Assembly (NCBI GenBank): GCA_950097015.1
Contig: CATNEN010000038.1
Location: 14,440,001-14,504,000 of the forward strand
Length of the DNA stretch: 64,000 bases
From: Macrostomum hystrix
Lineage: Eukaryota; Platyhelminthes; Macrostomidae
Direction: 5' to 3'
Numbering within the stretch: position 1 is the stretch's first letter; each line of letters starts with the position of its first letter. The translations under genes and the position numbers were made by a program. Of this stretch, positions 1 through 10,274 are shown piece after piece. The notes under the pieces are model-generated. The model was given only the letters and a program-made list of their open reading frames with translations, searched no databases and was not told the DNA's origin.

Positions 1-352
1 ATAGGGCTGAGCGGCAGAGCAGTCTAACTCATTTACCTCCCGCACCAAGGACCCGGAGCTCGATTCCGCGGCGAGGCCACATTCATTTTGCGCGCAGCCG
101 TGGAGGGAGAAGGCTTAGGGGCTTGTCATACAGTTTACGCCATTGAGGGCCAACCTCCAAGGCACAGTGAAGTGTACTCTGTCTAATCATGAGACAGTCA
201 AGGCAGACACACTTGTGCAATTGTGTGCCTGCGTACACCTTATTTGCGTTTGTGCTCAGGAGTCGAAATTGGCAGAAATTGACAGAGTCGAAATTGCCTC
301 CTCGCTGGCTGCGGTTCTAGTGTCACCAAATGATGTGCTATTGCCCGCAAAT
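1..352 (+). mobile_element. tRNA-derived SINE (family 1)
   Basis: A diverged copy of the main SINE of this window. It has a tRNA-like head with an A-box (GGCAGAGCAGTCTAAC region) and a B-box (GCTCGATTCC), then a conserved body that ends near the phrase CTAGTGTCACCAAATGATG. The same body occurs more than ten times in the window. The head starts at or just before base 1, so the left end may be cut by the window. It lies in the intron just upstream of the first visible SLCO exon. Confidence 0.85.
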
Positions 353-378
353 TTATAAACTGTATTTTAACTTCGTAG

Positions 379-3300
379 GTGTTTGTCCGCCTAAGCGAGA
401 CACTAATACCGTCTGAGCCGCGCCAGCGGGCCTCGCCCTTCTACATCCCGGCCTGGTGGTTGGGCTTTGTCTGCATCGGCGTCGCTGCGGTGGCTATCAG
501 CGTGCCGATGGCGATGTTCCCCAAAAAGCCGTACTTCAATGGCGAGAAGTACCGAGCGGCCGTTGGCGGTGACGACACGGACGGGGAGGCCCAGCGGCCT
601 AGCCTATTCTGTCGCTTGATTCGCCGCATCAACCGTAAGCGGGCAGCTGCGGCGCAGGCTCGACGCGCAGCTGGTCGCCTGGCCTCTGAAACCAGCAGGC
701 AGCCAGTTGAGCGAGCCGTCGGCAGTCTGCGCGGGTTCCTAGAGGCTATTAAACGGTTGCTTAGCAACCCGGTGTACGTGTTCCTGCTGCTTGGCAACCT
801 GTTTGAATTCATGGAGATCAACTGCATCATTGCCTACATGCCGAAATACCTGGAGATGCATTTCCGTATCGGCAGCGGAGACGCTTCCATGCTCACGGGC
901 ATTGCAGGACCCGGTGCCAACGTCATCGGCATTCTCATCAGCAGCGCCATCGCCTCCCAGGTGGACTGGCGGGTGCCCCAGCTGGCCAAGTTTCACGCCT
1001 GCGTGAACGTGTTCGGCATCCTGGCCGCTCTAATTGGATTCTTCTTCACCTGTCCGCCGGTGTCTTTCATTGGCGGCTTGCCAGAGAACAGGTAGGTGAT
1101 GCCACTTGGCAGTTGATGGACTTTGAAAGAATTCAAGTCAGGATTTGTCCAATGTAGTAAATGCACTTTTTTTTCGCGAACTCCAAATTGATTCGTTACT
1201 GACCACCGCAGCACCTTCGTGCCTGACTGCCTAGCCGGCCTCGGCCCAATGAGACAGTCGCCGTTCTCCACTGGCTGCAGTTGCAACTCCTCAACATTCA
1301 AGCCGCTGTGCATTGACGGCCTGAACTTCTACAGCCCCTGTGCTGCCAACTGCTACATGGTAAGTCACTTCTTGAGGATAGTCGAAAATCGAAACTGACT
1401 ACTCTTAGTAGAGTTGCATAACCGCGGTCATAAGTTAAGAAGTGCTTAGTTTAGCCCGGTGGTAAATAATAATATCAATAAGTGCTGGAGGCTGCGGGAA
1501 ATGGCATATCACTTCTATTATACTAAAAATGAAAATCTTTGTCTATTCTAAAACTGAAACCAGCGAGGAGGCAGTTCTGAGCACAGTAAGCACACGATCA
1601 CACAGGTGCGTACATCTGCCCTGGCTTTCTCATCGTCAGGCAGTGTACACTTTCACTGTGCTTTGGAAGTTAAACCCTCAAGGGCGTAAATTGCACGACA
1701 AGCCCCCAGCCTTCTCACCACGGCTGCGCCCCAAATGAATGTGGCCTCGACGCGGAATCGAGCTCCGGGACCATTTAGCGAGAACAAAACGCGTTAGACT
1801 GCCTGCCACTCACCCCCTCTAGACTAGAGTTTAGACGAACTAGAAAAACGTTCCCTAAGATTTTGAGCTATTTTAACCCTGAAGTGTTTAAACAACCGCG
1901 TGTTCGAACCCCCAGAGCCGCAGCAATGTGTCCTGCAGCTGCGCTGTCAACGGCACGGCCGCCTCCGCGGTGACAACCAACTTCCCGCTGGGCCAGCTGC
2001 GCGAGCGCGCCGGTCAGCTGTGCTCTGACGAGTGCACCAGCACGGTCTATATCTACCTGGTCCTGTTCGTGCTCATCAAGCTGGTGCGCCTGAGCGCTCG
2101 ATCTCAGGAGGCGGTGCTGCAGATGCGCTGCGTCCGGCCCAAGGATAAAGCTCTCGGCTTGGGCGTCAATTCGTTTGCGTTCAGCATGGGCGGTGAGGAT
2201 TTGGGTGGCTTTTTGGTGCTATTAAGGGGGTACTGGCTGTCTTAGGGGGTCGGTGGCAGAGCGGTTATCACGTTTGCCTCTCGCACCACGGTCCCTAAGT
2301 TCGATTCCACGGCGAGGCCACATTTATTTGGGACGCAGTCGCGGAGAGAAGGCTTGGGGGCTTGTCGTGCAATTTACGCCCTTTAGGGCCAACCTCCAAT
2401 GCACAGTGAAATATACACTGCCTGACGATGAGAAAGTCAGGGCAGAGGTACACACCTGTGTGGATTCTCCCCGGAATCGAGTCCAGGGACCTTGTTGCGA
2501 GAGGGCAAACACACATTAACCGCTCTGCCACCAAACCCCAGCAAAAAGCAAGGGAAAAATGTGCACAAAAAAAGACTCATAACTACGAAAAAAGTTTAAA
2601 TCTTGAATCAGTTATTGCAGAATTCTGTTAATTTTTATGACTCCATTTTAGGGAGTAAGTGGCAGAGCGGTTCTAACACGTCTGCCTCTCGCACCAAGGT
2701 CCTGAGCTCGATTCTGCGGCCAGGCCACATTAATTTGGCGCACAGACGCAGAGAGAAGACTTGGGTGCTTGTAGTGCAATTGAGGGCCAACCTCCAAGGC
2801 ACAGTGAGAGTGTACACTGCACGGCGATGAGAAATTCAGGCCAGATGTACACACCTGTGTGAGCGAATGCCTACATGCGCACGGAATATGCGTGCGTGTG
2901 TGCTCAAGAGTCAGCTGAATGAGCAGAATTGACTCCTGGCTGGCTACAAGTCTAGTGCCACCAAAAATGTGCCATTGCCTGCAGCCCTCCTATGAATGTT
3001 ATTTTTACATTGTCACTCTATTTTACATTGAAATAAGAATGCTTTTAGCACGCAGAAGTAAGAGTTTCGGGTGTCTAACCGAAGTATTTCAAGCGCCGTG
3101 CCATCGATATTGCTGCACATGTCGCCGACGTGGGCTAGGTGTAGTTTAAACCCTACAGTTTCTCCTAAAACGCACACCCGCAGGCATCTGGGTGCCCACC
3201 TTCGTCGGCTTCCTGTTCAGCAAGGCCTGCAAGCTGGAGCAGGAGACAGAGTCCGGCACCAGCTGCCTGTTCTACGACACGGAAAAGTTCCGGTACTCCT

Positions 3301-3503
3301 TCGTCGGCTTCACAACGGCCGCCCTGGTGCCCGCCTGCACATTCTTCTTCCTGGCCTGGTACTACACCGAGCGGGATCCGAAGTACACGGACATGGCCTC
3401 GAGGCGCGGCACGGTGGAGCTGCAGATGTCCGATCCGGCCGCGCGGCGATCATCGGCCAGAGCTGCCCTGACTGCAAACGGCAACGGCGAGGTGGATTCT
3501 TGA
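379..3503 (+). CDS. SLCO/OATP-type organic anion transporter, 3' four exons
   Basis: Partial gene; its 5' part lies left of the window. Exons read 379-1091, 1212-1359, 1916-2192 and 3184-3503 (stop TGA). The junctions keep frame: AG+C gives Ser, then phase 0, then G+GC gives Gly. Exon 1 encodes several membrane segments (for example PAWWLGFVCIGVAAVAI, a helix around VYVFLLLGNLFEFM) around a basic cytoplasmic loop. Exons 2-3 encode a Cys-rich extracellular loop (GCSCNSS...PLCIDG...YSPCAANC, then VSCSCAVNG...CSDEC) of the Kazal-like kind typical of OATPs. Exons 3-4 give the last helices (YIYLVLFVLIKLV, FVGFTTAALVPACTFFFLAWYY) and a hydrophilic tail. Known family role: sodium-independent uptake of amphipathic organic anions at the plasma membrane. 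The substrate cannot be told from sequence. The first exon boundary at 379 is inferred from a TTCGTAG acceptor. Confidence 0.9.
1560..1822 (-). mobile_element. SINE family 1, reverse copy in SLCO intron
   Basis: Reverse-strand copy in the second visible SLCO intron. Reading the minus strand from 1822 down gives the tRNA-like head with A- and B-box sequences, then the common SINE body. The tail beyond the GAGGAGGCAGTT region is truncated. Confidence 0.85.
2243..2542. mobile_element. Composite SINE: forward copy joined to an inverted head
   Basis: Bases 2243-2465 are a forward SINE with head and body. It breaks off after ACACCTGTGTG and runs directly into 2470-2542, which is the head of the same SINE family in reverse orientation. 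Together they form a long potential hairpin inside the third visible SLCO intron. This may reflect nested insertion or a template-switch product. Confidence 0.75.
2648..3012 (+). mobile_element. SINE family 1, forward copy in SLCO intron
   Basis: Near full-length copy with tRNA-like head, body and the CTGCAGCCCTCCT end block. It lacks the usual ATT tail and carries several small deletions. It is the third SINE piece in the 1-kb intron between SLCO exons 3 and 4. Confidence 0.85.
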
Positions 3504-3654
3504 AGCAAATGTACTCTAAATGCGCCCTCTTAACTTACTATCTCTGAGCAGCTTCAAATCGAAAGGTTTTCTGTTGGCGTTCATATACAATGCATGCATG
3601 GACTAAAAACTAACAATTATAGTATCGATGCTTGCAGGAGGGTTGTGGGCACTG

Positions 3655-4095
3655 GACATCATTTAGTGACAGCTAGCGAGATAGATGCATTTTGCCCAAG
3701 TGTGAACGCAAGTGTGTACATATGCAATGACTTTCTTATCGTCAGGGAGTATAAACTATCACAATGATCTCTTGGGGCTGACCGTCGTCGGCGTGAATTG
3801 CACAAGAAATTCACAAGCCTCAAGTTTGAAGGCTGAAGTTCCTACCCTTACTGAACTTTCCCTATCCTCACAAAAAATTTCTGTTTTTTCTTAAATTGAC
3901 CATTTCTTTGGCTATTAATAAATTTTCAATTGGAACTGAATAGAAAGTTAAGAATCGATTAACTGCCTGACTGAGCCCCAAATGAATGTGGTTTCTCCCC
4001 AGAATCGAGCCAATGGCTACTAGCACAATCCCTGGGATCAAATAACCCTGGGAACTTGGTGTGCAAGAGGCAGACACTCTACAATACGGCGGTCT
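3655..4095 (-). mobile_element. Degenerate SINE copy, split in two
   Basis: Two decayed reverse-strand SINE blocks (about 3655-3830 and 3965-4095) flank roughly 130 bp of unrelated AT-rich sequence. The first block has the body (CTTATCGTCAGGGAGTATA and so on), the second has a mutated head (GCCCCAAATGAATGTGG, CAGAATCGAGCC). They are probably one old insertion that was later interrupted. Confidence 0.55.
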
Positions 4096-5260
4096 CACTA
4101 AATTTTCTTCGCAGCGTTAATCCGACACAATAAAAGTACAACTTTAAAGTCACTTGTAAGACTTACAAGTTTTAAAAAGTCCTGAAAATAATGAAGTACC
4201 TTCTTAATTGAGACTACATTAATCAAAATCATTATCAAATTTCTAAATATCTTCTCAAATAACGTCTGTATGTTATCATTATTATTATTTATTATTTAAA
4301 CGCGCACGTTTCTATGGGTGCTGATTTTGTAATATTTTTTTGATAAGTTAAATTATATTATCGAATAAACAAAAAATGGAAAAAATCGATTTGTTGGTAA
4401 GGGAAGCGAGTTACAAAAAATGAGAGTAAAAAACGCAAAGGACAACATGAATCTAATCATATATAATACTTGTGATAATTATTTAAATGCAGGGCAGCTC
4501 TCATTTCAAATATTTCTATGATGTACTCTGCTAGTGCTTTAGTGGTTTCCCTGTCGTCTTGTGCCATTGTGTAATTAGATTTTTCTTCTGCTGTTAGGGA
4601 CATGAAATTCGCTACAATAAGCAGGTGTACGTGCTATAATAAGCTTCAAACATGCGAATATCTCACTGCAGTGTTATGATCGACATCTGACAGTTTTTTA
4701 ACGGCTCAATAAAATCCTTGATTCATTCTGTAAATGTTAAATTCATTTTTATCAAACTTGCTTTTTCAAATGCTACATGTATTTATAACAGCTCATCAAA
4801 TACTTGATCTAGCTATAATCTGTTAGCCCACTGATTAGGATAATTCCTGTTTGAACGCAGCTTGCTCATTGAAGATTTTTCGGCAGTTAACAGCTGCAGC
4901 TTTGCATAAACATAATTCATTCTCTTTATTTTTGGAAACAATGCAAATATGCACAACGTAGGCGAATTTAGGGAACTAAGCAATTAATAATTGACTAATT
5001 AAACAGTCATAGGTAATTATGAGCTTGACTGACAGCTGCAATTGCACTTCTGCGGACTGTACTTTTACCACATTCTAGTTCTTTCCTAGTACCGGTTCCA
5101 GTTAAGCTACGGTGCCCAAAGAATAATCAGTTTGAGTTGACTCAATTGAGATGGCTATAGAGAATTATTTATAGCACTCGTTCCACTTGCATTCCTCAGT
5201 GTTTGAATAAAAGCCACAAGATTTAGGGCAAGAGCCGCTCCTCACTAATGAGAACAGTGT
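4096..5260. other. AT-rich intergenic stretch, no gene seen
   Basis: No reading frame or repeat that I can support. It holds scattered AATAAA-like signals, one near 4128 that could serve the SLCO transcript only if its 3' UTR is long. Confidence 0.5.
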
Positions 5261-5272
5261 CGCGTCTCAAAG

Positions 5273-5446
5273 ATGAGAATGCAGCTGATCTATAGACTAG
5301 TTATTTGTAGTGCTCTTGTCGTTACCTCATTAGCTTCCCTGTGTCCAACTAATTTCCCAACCCTACTCGCAGACAATGATAGATTGCATTGTATATTGTT
5401 CCATACAAGTGCATTGTATGTACACTTTCACTCAGCGCGCAGTCAT
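5273..5446 (+). CDS. Possible first exon of a small secreted protein
   Basis: An ATG at 5273 opens a frame whose first 22 or so residues look like a secretion signal: basic start (MRMQLIYR), hydrophobic core (LVICSALVVTSLAS), then a Cys-Pro. A TATA-like TTATTTATAG lies about 110 bp upstream. The frame continues to 5524 but downstream residues are low quality and include a repeated ATTATTCCACACTTTT motif at 5447 and 5468, so the true exon probably ends earlier, perhaps at the GT in 5418-5420. I found no matching second exon with confidence. Function unknown. It may be non-coding chance. Confidence 0.3.
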
Positions 5447-5657
5447 TATTCCACACTTTTGCGGCCATTATTCCACACTTTTCAAGTGCCATTAATCCAG
5501 ACTTTCCTCCTGACCATAGACTAAACGTTGCTCGCTATGTTGTCTGCAGAGGCTACTTGGGCCATAGACAGAAAACTTGCAATATGGATGTCTATTTCTC
5601 ATCACTCTTGACATGTTAAGGGACGCGTTTTTGTAGCTTCCCACTCCTGCGAACGAA

Positions 5658-5960
5658 ATGCCGGCGCTTATCAATTGGAAAAATCTACCGGTCGACGCGC
5701 TAAACGGTGTCAAGATGGACGAGCTGCAACTTTTGTCGGAGATAAGCATGCATGGAGAACATAACGATGACCAGGCCCTGAGTGATTTCATTAAGTGGCT
5801 TGAGAACGATCATGGCACTGAAGAACTGCCCGAACTTCCGGAGGTGGCGGGCGACGACATGGACCTGAGTTCGAGAATGGATGGCGTAGAAATTCAGTCA
5901 CTGCCAAAGTCAACTGTGGACCAGATGAATCGGCATGGGCAGGCTTTCGTGAAGTTTGTG
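5658..5960 (+). CDS. Hypothetical acidic protein exon
   Basis: From ATG 5658 the frame gives about 100 residues of an acidic, soluble-looking segment (INWKNLPVDALNG, LSDFIKWLENDHG, ELPELPEVAGDDMDL). The last part of the frame (KFVHAFVHAFFYFAF) comes from a locally repeated GTGCATGCTTTC sequence and is probably intronic. GC content and codon pattern up to about 5945 look coding compared with its AT-rich neighbours. I do not recognise the family. The Crypton-like gene at 13.7 kb begins with a similar acidic style but no clear homology is visible. Confidence 0.4.
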
Positions 5961-6189
5961 CATGCTTTCGTGCATGCATTTTTCTATTTTGCATTCATTT
6001 GCTTGCTCGTAGGCTCTTTTAGCTTGCAGAAAGCGACATTCATCCATGCATTAAATAACCATGAACACAAAACCATTAAGTGGCTTTTTTCCTGTCTCAA
6101 ACAGCTTCTGCTCCAACGGTTATTACTCAGTGTGCGAGCAGAGGAGGCACTCCTTCGCCGCCTCTGGGCCCTCCATTTTCAATCGTCAA

Positions 6190-6392
6190 ACTGATATTCA
6201 AATCGACGCTGCCAATGTCCATGCACTGCAGCTGGGACTCGCTTACACTGCGCTCAGCTGTGCCGAAACAGCCTTGACTGCAAGGCCTTCCTCTAGAAGA
6301 CAACTCAAGCCAGGTGCCACCACATCAACTTCGCGCTGGCTTCGATTGAGGCCGAGTTCAACTCGACTGACTGGGAGATGTTTGTTCGCTGA
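6190..6392 (+). pseudogene. Broken PAN/apple-like domain relic
   Basis: In the frame ending at the TGA at 6390-6392 the translation reads CAQLCRNSLDCKAFL, an in-frame TAG, then ARCHHINFALASIEAEFN and DWEMFVR. The pattern C-x3-C-x5-CKAF...C followed by a Trp near the end resembles the PAN/apple module used in secreted and adhesion proteins. The internal stop (about 6291) and the absence of a clear upstream partner suggest a relic or an exon of a decayed gene. The assignment rests on the Cys spacing alone. Confidence 0.35.
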
Positions 6393-6573
6393 GCGCTGAA
6401 AATGCCAGTATAAGTAAGAAAGTAAGTAAGTAAGAAAAGGGCAGGCAGGTAGGAGGGCTTTTCCATAAAAATACTTTAATTAATGCATAACTGATTAGGC
6501 TTTAACTTTTTTGGACGGATCTAGACTTAAAAACATACTCTTTTGTCACAAAGGCGCCTCAGAGCGTGTCCTA

Positions 6574-7468
6574 TTGCTTTTGTCGCGCTATGTGGAACAG
6601 TGGACATGAAAAACGGAATGGCCCATGGAATTCTATGGCCGAGCGTTTGAATTCACACGAGAAAGAAGCCATAGACAACTCAAATTGTCATGCTACGAGT
6701 ATGTGGAACGATGAGCCAGAATAGAAGGAACGATTTTAGCTTTTATTTGTAGAAAGTATAAAAGCAAGCAGAAGCAGAATTGCATTCAAGTGAATCTTAT
6801 TATAAGTCTGAAATTGAAGCATCAGTTACAAAATTTGAACCCCTAAAACAGATGTCGCTGCAAACACAATCGAAACAATCGATTGCAGCGCGGCTCCCAG
6901 CCAGCGCACTTGTCAGCAGTGATTGCTTGACCAACAGCTTCAGTCGCCTCTCGTTCAAGTAGTATGAATCTCCACTGCTCAAGTAACACTCCTTCTGGTG
7001 GAAATTGCTCATCTTCAACTATGCCGGCTTCCGCCAAACGGTTTTTTGAGATTTGAATTCAACGCAGAGTTAGTAAATTCGGTCGGGTTTAGAAATGGTG
7101 AATACGGGGGTAGGATTCGTGTCGTAATTCTGTCCCGATGGTTCTCTCGGATCTCCACATTACGATGAAAATTTGGGCCATCCATAAAAATTATCCAGTT
7201 TCCGGTAGGGTCCAGTTGATGGCAGCGGTCTGCTAGGTGGTCTAAAAATTCTTGAAACATTTGCTGCGTTTGGCCAAGAAAATGAAAGCGTGTTGTCTCT
7301 GTGAAAAACTAAAATCGTTCCTTCTATTCTGGCTCATCGTTCCACATAGCATGACAATTTGAGTTGTCTATGGCTTCTTTCTCATGTGAATTCAAACGCT
7401 TGGCCATAGAATTCCATGGGCCGTTCCGTTTTGCATGTCCACTGTTCCACATAGCGCGACAAAAGCAA
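6574..7468 (-). mobile_element. Tc1/mariner-type transposon, decayed (element B)
   Basis: Long terminal inverted repeats: 6574-6740 (TTGCTTTTGTCGCGCTATGT...) pairs with 7312-7468 read in reverse. TA dinucleotides at 6572-6573 and 7469-7470 flank it, the usual Tc1/mariner target. The minus strand keeps the last part of a DDE transposase: WIIFMDGPNFH (second catalytic Asp) and ILPPYSPFLNPTE (catalytic Glu), with 33 residues between Asp and Glu, followed after a frame change by a C-terminal tail. The DNA-binding half and first Asp are missing. The element is internally deleted and non-autonomous. Confidence 0.8.
6843..7260 (-). pseudogene. Tc1/mariner transposase C-terminal fragment
   Basis: Minus-strand frames 7260-7015 and 7037-6843 together give the catalytic end of a transposase: FLDHLADRCHQLD, MDGPNFHRNVEIRENHRD, LPPYSPFLNPTE and a tail with LLEREATEAVGQAI. 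The frame shifts between the two ORFs near 7030. The tail is homologous to that of the neighbouring element (LQRIAEEATSEITPVKC at 8071-8120), so the two elements belong to the same superfamily though their terminal repeats differ. Confidence 0.75.
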
Positions 7469-7470
7469 TA

Positions 7471-8521
7471 CTCTAGCATTTTGCAGGCTAGTAGAGAAAA
7501 CAAGCAAGCAATTAAATAATCGATGACAAAGTCAGTGGAATTTTTTACACTCTGTGGTCAAAGCCATGTGCATTCCTGCAACCAAATAAATAATGTGAGC
7601 ACGCAATTCATAAGTCATCAGTTCTTGTGTTTCTTCAGCTCGAAATGGACGCAATCGACATCGAGGAAGATGACATTTTTAAGGAGGATGGAGACAGCTC
7701 TGTCACAGCGGAGGACGCAGTTCAGGCGGCGGCAGCACGTGGTCCGTACTCCAAGATAAGCAACGAAAAATATGAACTGATAGTCAGTGCGCTTGAGCGA
7801 GGGGACAGTGCTGTGCAGATTTCGAGGTTTTTTAATGTAAAGGTACCAACTGTGTATACTATCCAACGGCGCTACGAGCTGACGGGACGTCGTGATCGAC
7901 TTAAGTCATGCAGCTGCCGCCGTACTCACCATTTTTGAATCCGACTGAGAGTGCGCACTCCTGTCTGAAGGCGACAATAAAACGTCAGTTGTCTTTGCCC
8001 CAAGTTCAGCTCGAACTTGACAATCCCTCACCACAGACAACACTATGCGAGTGGCGAATTCTTGTTCTTCAGAGAATCGCAGAGGAAGCAACTTCCGAAA
8101 TCACACCGGTAAAATGTGGAAGATGGTTTCGGAATGCACTCCGCTTCATCCCTAGATGTGTCGCGGGAGAAGACATCGTTTGATTTCTGCCATATATCGG
8201 ACAGCTTCACTGAAGGAAATCTTTTTCGAGTTTCATTTTGTACTTTTCCCTGGGTTTTGCGTACAAGTTTTTCATATGTTTCGTCATATTAAATAGTCAC
8301 TTTTTGTACCACACCATTTAGCTTCTTAAATATACAGCATCACAGTTAGCTGTCGAATGTTTGCTAAGCATTGAGAATTGATGAATTGCGTGCTCACATT
8401 ATTTATTTGGTTGCAGGAATGCACATGGCTTTGACCATAGAGTGTAAAAAATTCCACTGACTTTGTCATTGATTTTTTAATTGCTTGTTTGTTTTCTCTA
8501 CTAGCCTGCAAAATGCTATAG
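7471..8521 (+). mobile_element. Tc1/mariner-type transposon, decayed (element A)
   Basis: Terminal inverted repeats of about 145 bp: 7471-7612 (CTCTAGCATTTTGCAGGCTA...) and 8376-8521 in reverse. TA at 7469-7470 on the left and 8522-8523 on the right. The left TA is the same dinucleotide that ends element B, so the two elements abut. Inside are two pieces of a transposase with the central catalytic part deleted. Confidence 0.8.
7645..8183 (+). pseudogene. Transposase with internal deletion (HTH half plus DDE end)
   Basis: The 5' part (ATG at 7645, to about 7905) encodes an acidic leader and a helix-turn-helix (KYELIVSALERGDSAVQI, FFNVKVPTVYTIQRRY). It then jumps, with a frame change, to LPPYSPFLNPTE at about 7912 and a C-terminal tail ending at 8183. 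The region with both catalytic Asp residues is absent, so it cannot be an active enzyme. The HTH half could still bind terminal repeats if expressed (inference). Confidence 0.75.
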
Positions 8522-8523
8522 TA

Positions 8524-10274
8524 TACATGCCTGCTAATTAAACCTATTACGCTGAAAAAGCTACTTAAAGAGACGACTTAAACTGTTGTCATGGTGCTGG
8601 AACTCTTTGATTAGTTATTCATTTCTAAAAGGGAAAAAGAATTAACCAGCAAACTGAATTAATTTGAATGCTCTTTCTCTCAGTATAACTTAATTTTTTG
8701 CCTGCAGGCTTGTCTCTTTAATTTTAACTTTAGCAATCCATATTTGTACCATTTTTGCTTGGATCAGGGCACTAAAAGTATTAAGCAACTAGTAAGACTT
8801 TTAGGCCTGCACTCACACAAAGACGTTAAACTGCTGTCAGAAAAGGAGCTAAGCCTCACCATACCGACGCCTCGTGGTCATGGGTTGTCTTGCTCATGGC
8901 TGGGACATCAGTCCTATGTTTGCTGCGCCCTTCATTCTGTAGCCCACTGTTGTCAGTCGTCCTCGAGACCAATTTTAGATCGTGTAGACTATAAGCTCCG
9001 TATCGATTTTTGTTCCGGGGAGGTTGCCAAAAGAGGCTTGACAAGCGATCCTAGAGACCACGACGGTTGAGATACTTCGTTGGCCGGCGAAGGTCTGCGA
9101 AAGGGGTCTTGGCCAGGAAAAGAGATGATTAGACAAGAAACGACTGTGAGAGATTAGCTATTGATAATACCTATTAAAGTAGCCAGTAATGAATCTGAAA
9201 GCTAAAGTAGTAAAAGCGGTCGCGAGATAGAAAACGGCAGTTTCAAAGAGTCACACTAAGATTGGTTGGCGAGGACTGCGCTGGGCTATGGCTGTAATAA
9301 TCAATATTCAATGGTTACAGTAGGCCTGTACGCACTGGTCCAGATGATGCAACAACAACAATAATATAAGTTGCGAGGCACGAACGTCGAAACGTATGGA
9401 CTCGGTGCGGATAATGTGGCGTGCTAGCTGGTGTCGCCGACGACGCAGGAACTCACTTGGACGGGGCAGAACTGATCTGTCTTACAGCTGGGGCTCGCTA
9501 GAGGTGAGCGTCATTGTCTCCCACCCACCTGTTGTCTCTACTTACCCACATAATTTATAACAGTAGACTCGAAGCCTTCGAAACAATTAAGACCATTCCA
9601 ATGACTCCTGGAGGTTGTAGCCTTGTGGTCAGAGCTCCGGACTCATGACTTTAGTACGAGCGTAACTAAATGGTGAGATTAGTATTAATGAGAGTAGAGA
9701 CAGTAATATTGAGAGTGTAACATTACAGTAGAGAATATTAAAGAGAGAGCCAGCTGTAGCAAATAGACACACGAAGTGCTTCTATTTGTCTGTCGATCTG
9801 TCAATCGTGAAAAGCTGAAGCCTATTATTTACATTTGAGATTGGGAGCATTCAGAGATACCACGATTACCTCATGAAATTTGCAAATAATTATTTAAATG
9901 GATGGAGGTAAGGATGAGAATAGTGAGTTGCTAGTGACACAAAATTGGCTTGTCTTATAGCAAATAGTTTTTAGTATATAATCGATTGCTCACACGAGCG
10001 TATTGTATCGCATGATTAGCTATAAACTCAACTCACGCACTGCAAACATTACATTATGCTTGCATTGTAAATTATAGTCCAGCACTAAAATAATTGCATG
10101 CAAACAATATGATGACAATCGAAACTGTCTAATCTGAATAAAAAGCATGCAAGCACATGCAATGCAATCTTTCGAAAATTTCCTTTTTGTACAAACAGAG
10201 TATATGACCAGACAGGCACTGAATTTCATTCAAGATAGTCGATCTTGAGATCGGTAATCGAACTCCTGGCAGGC
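8524..10274. other. Intergenic, no gene seen; one SINE-2 head fragment
   Basis: No convincing reading frame. At about 9608-9650 there is a fragment (GAGGTTGTAGCCTTGTGGTCAG) resembling the tRNA-like head of the second SINE family seen complete at 20634. The rest holds nothing I can name. Confidence 0.5.
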
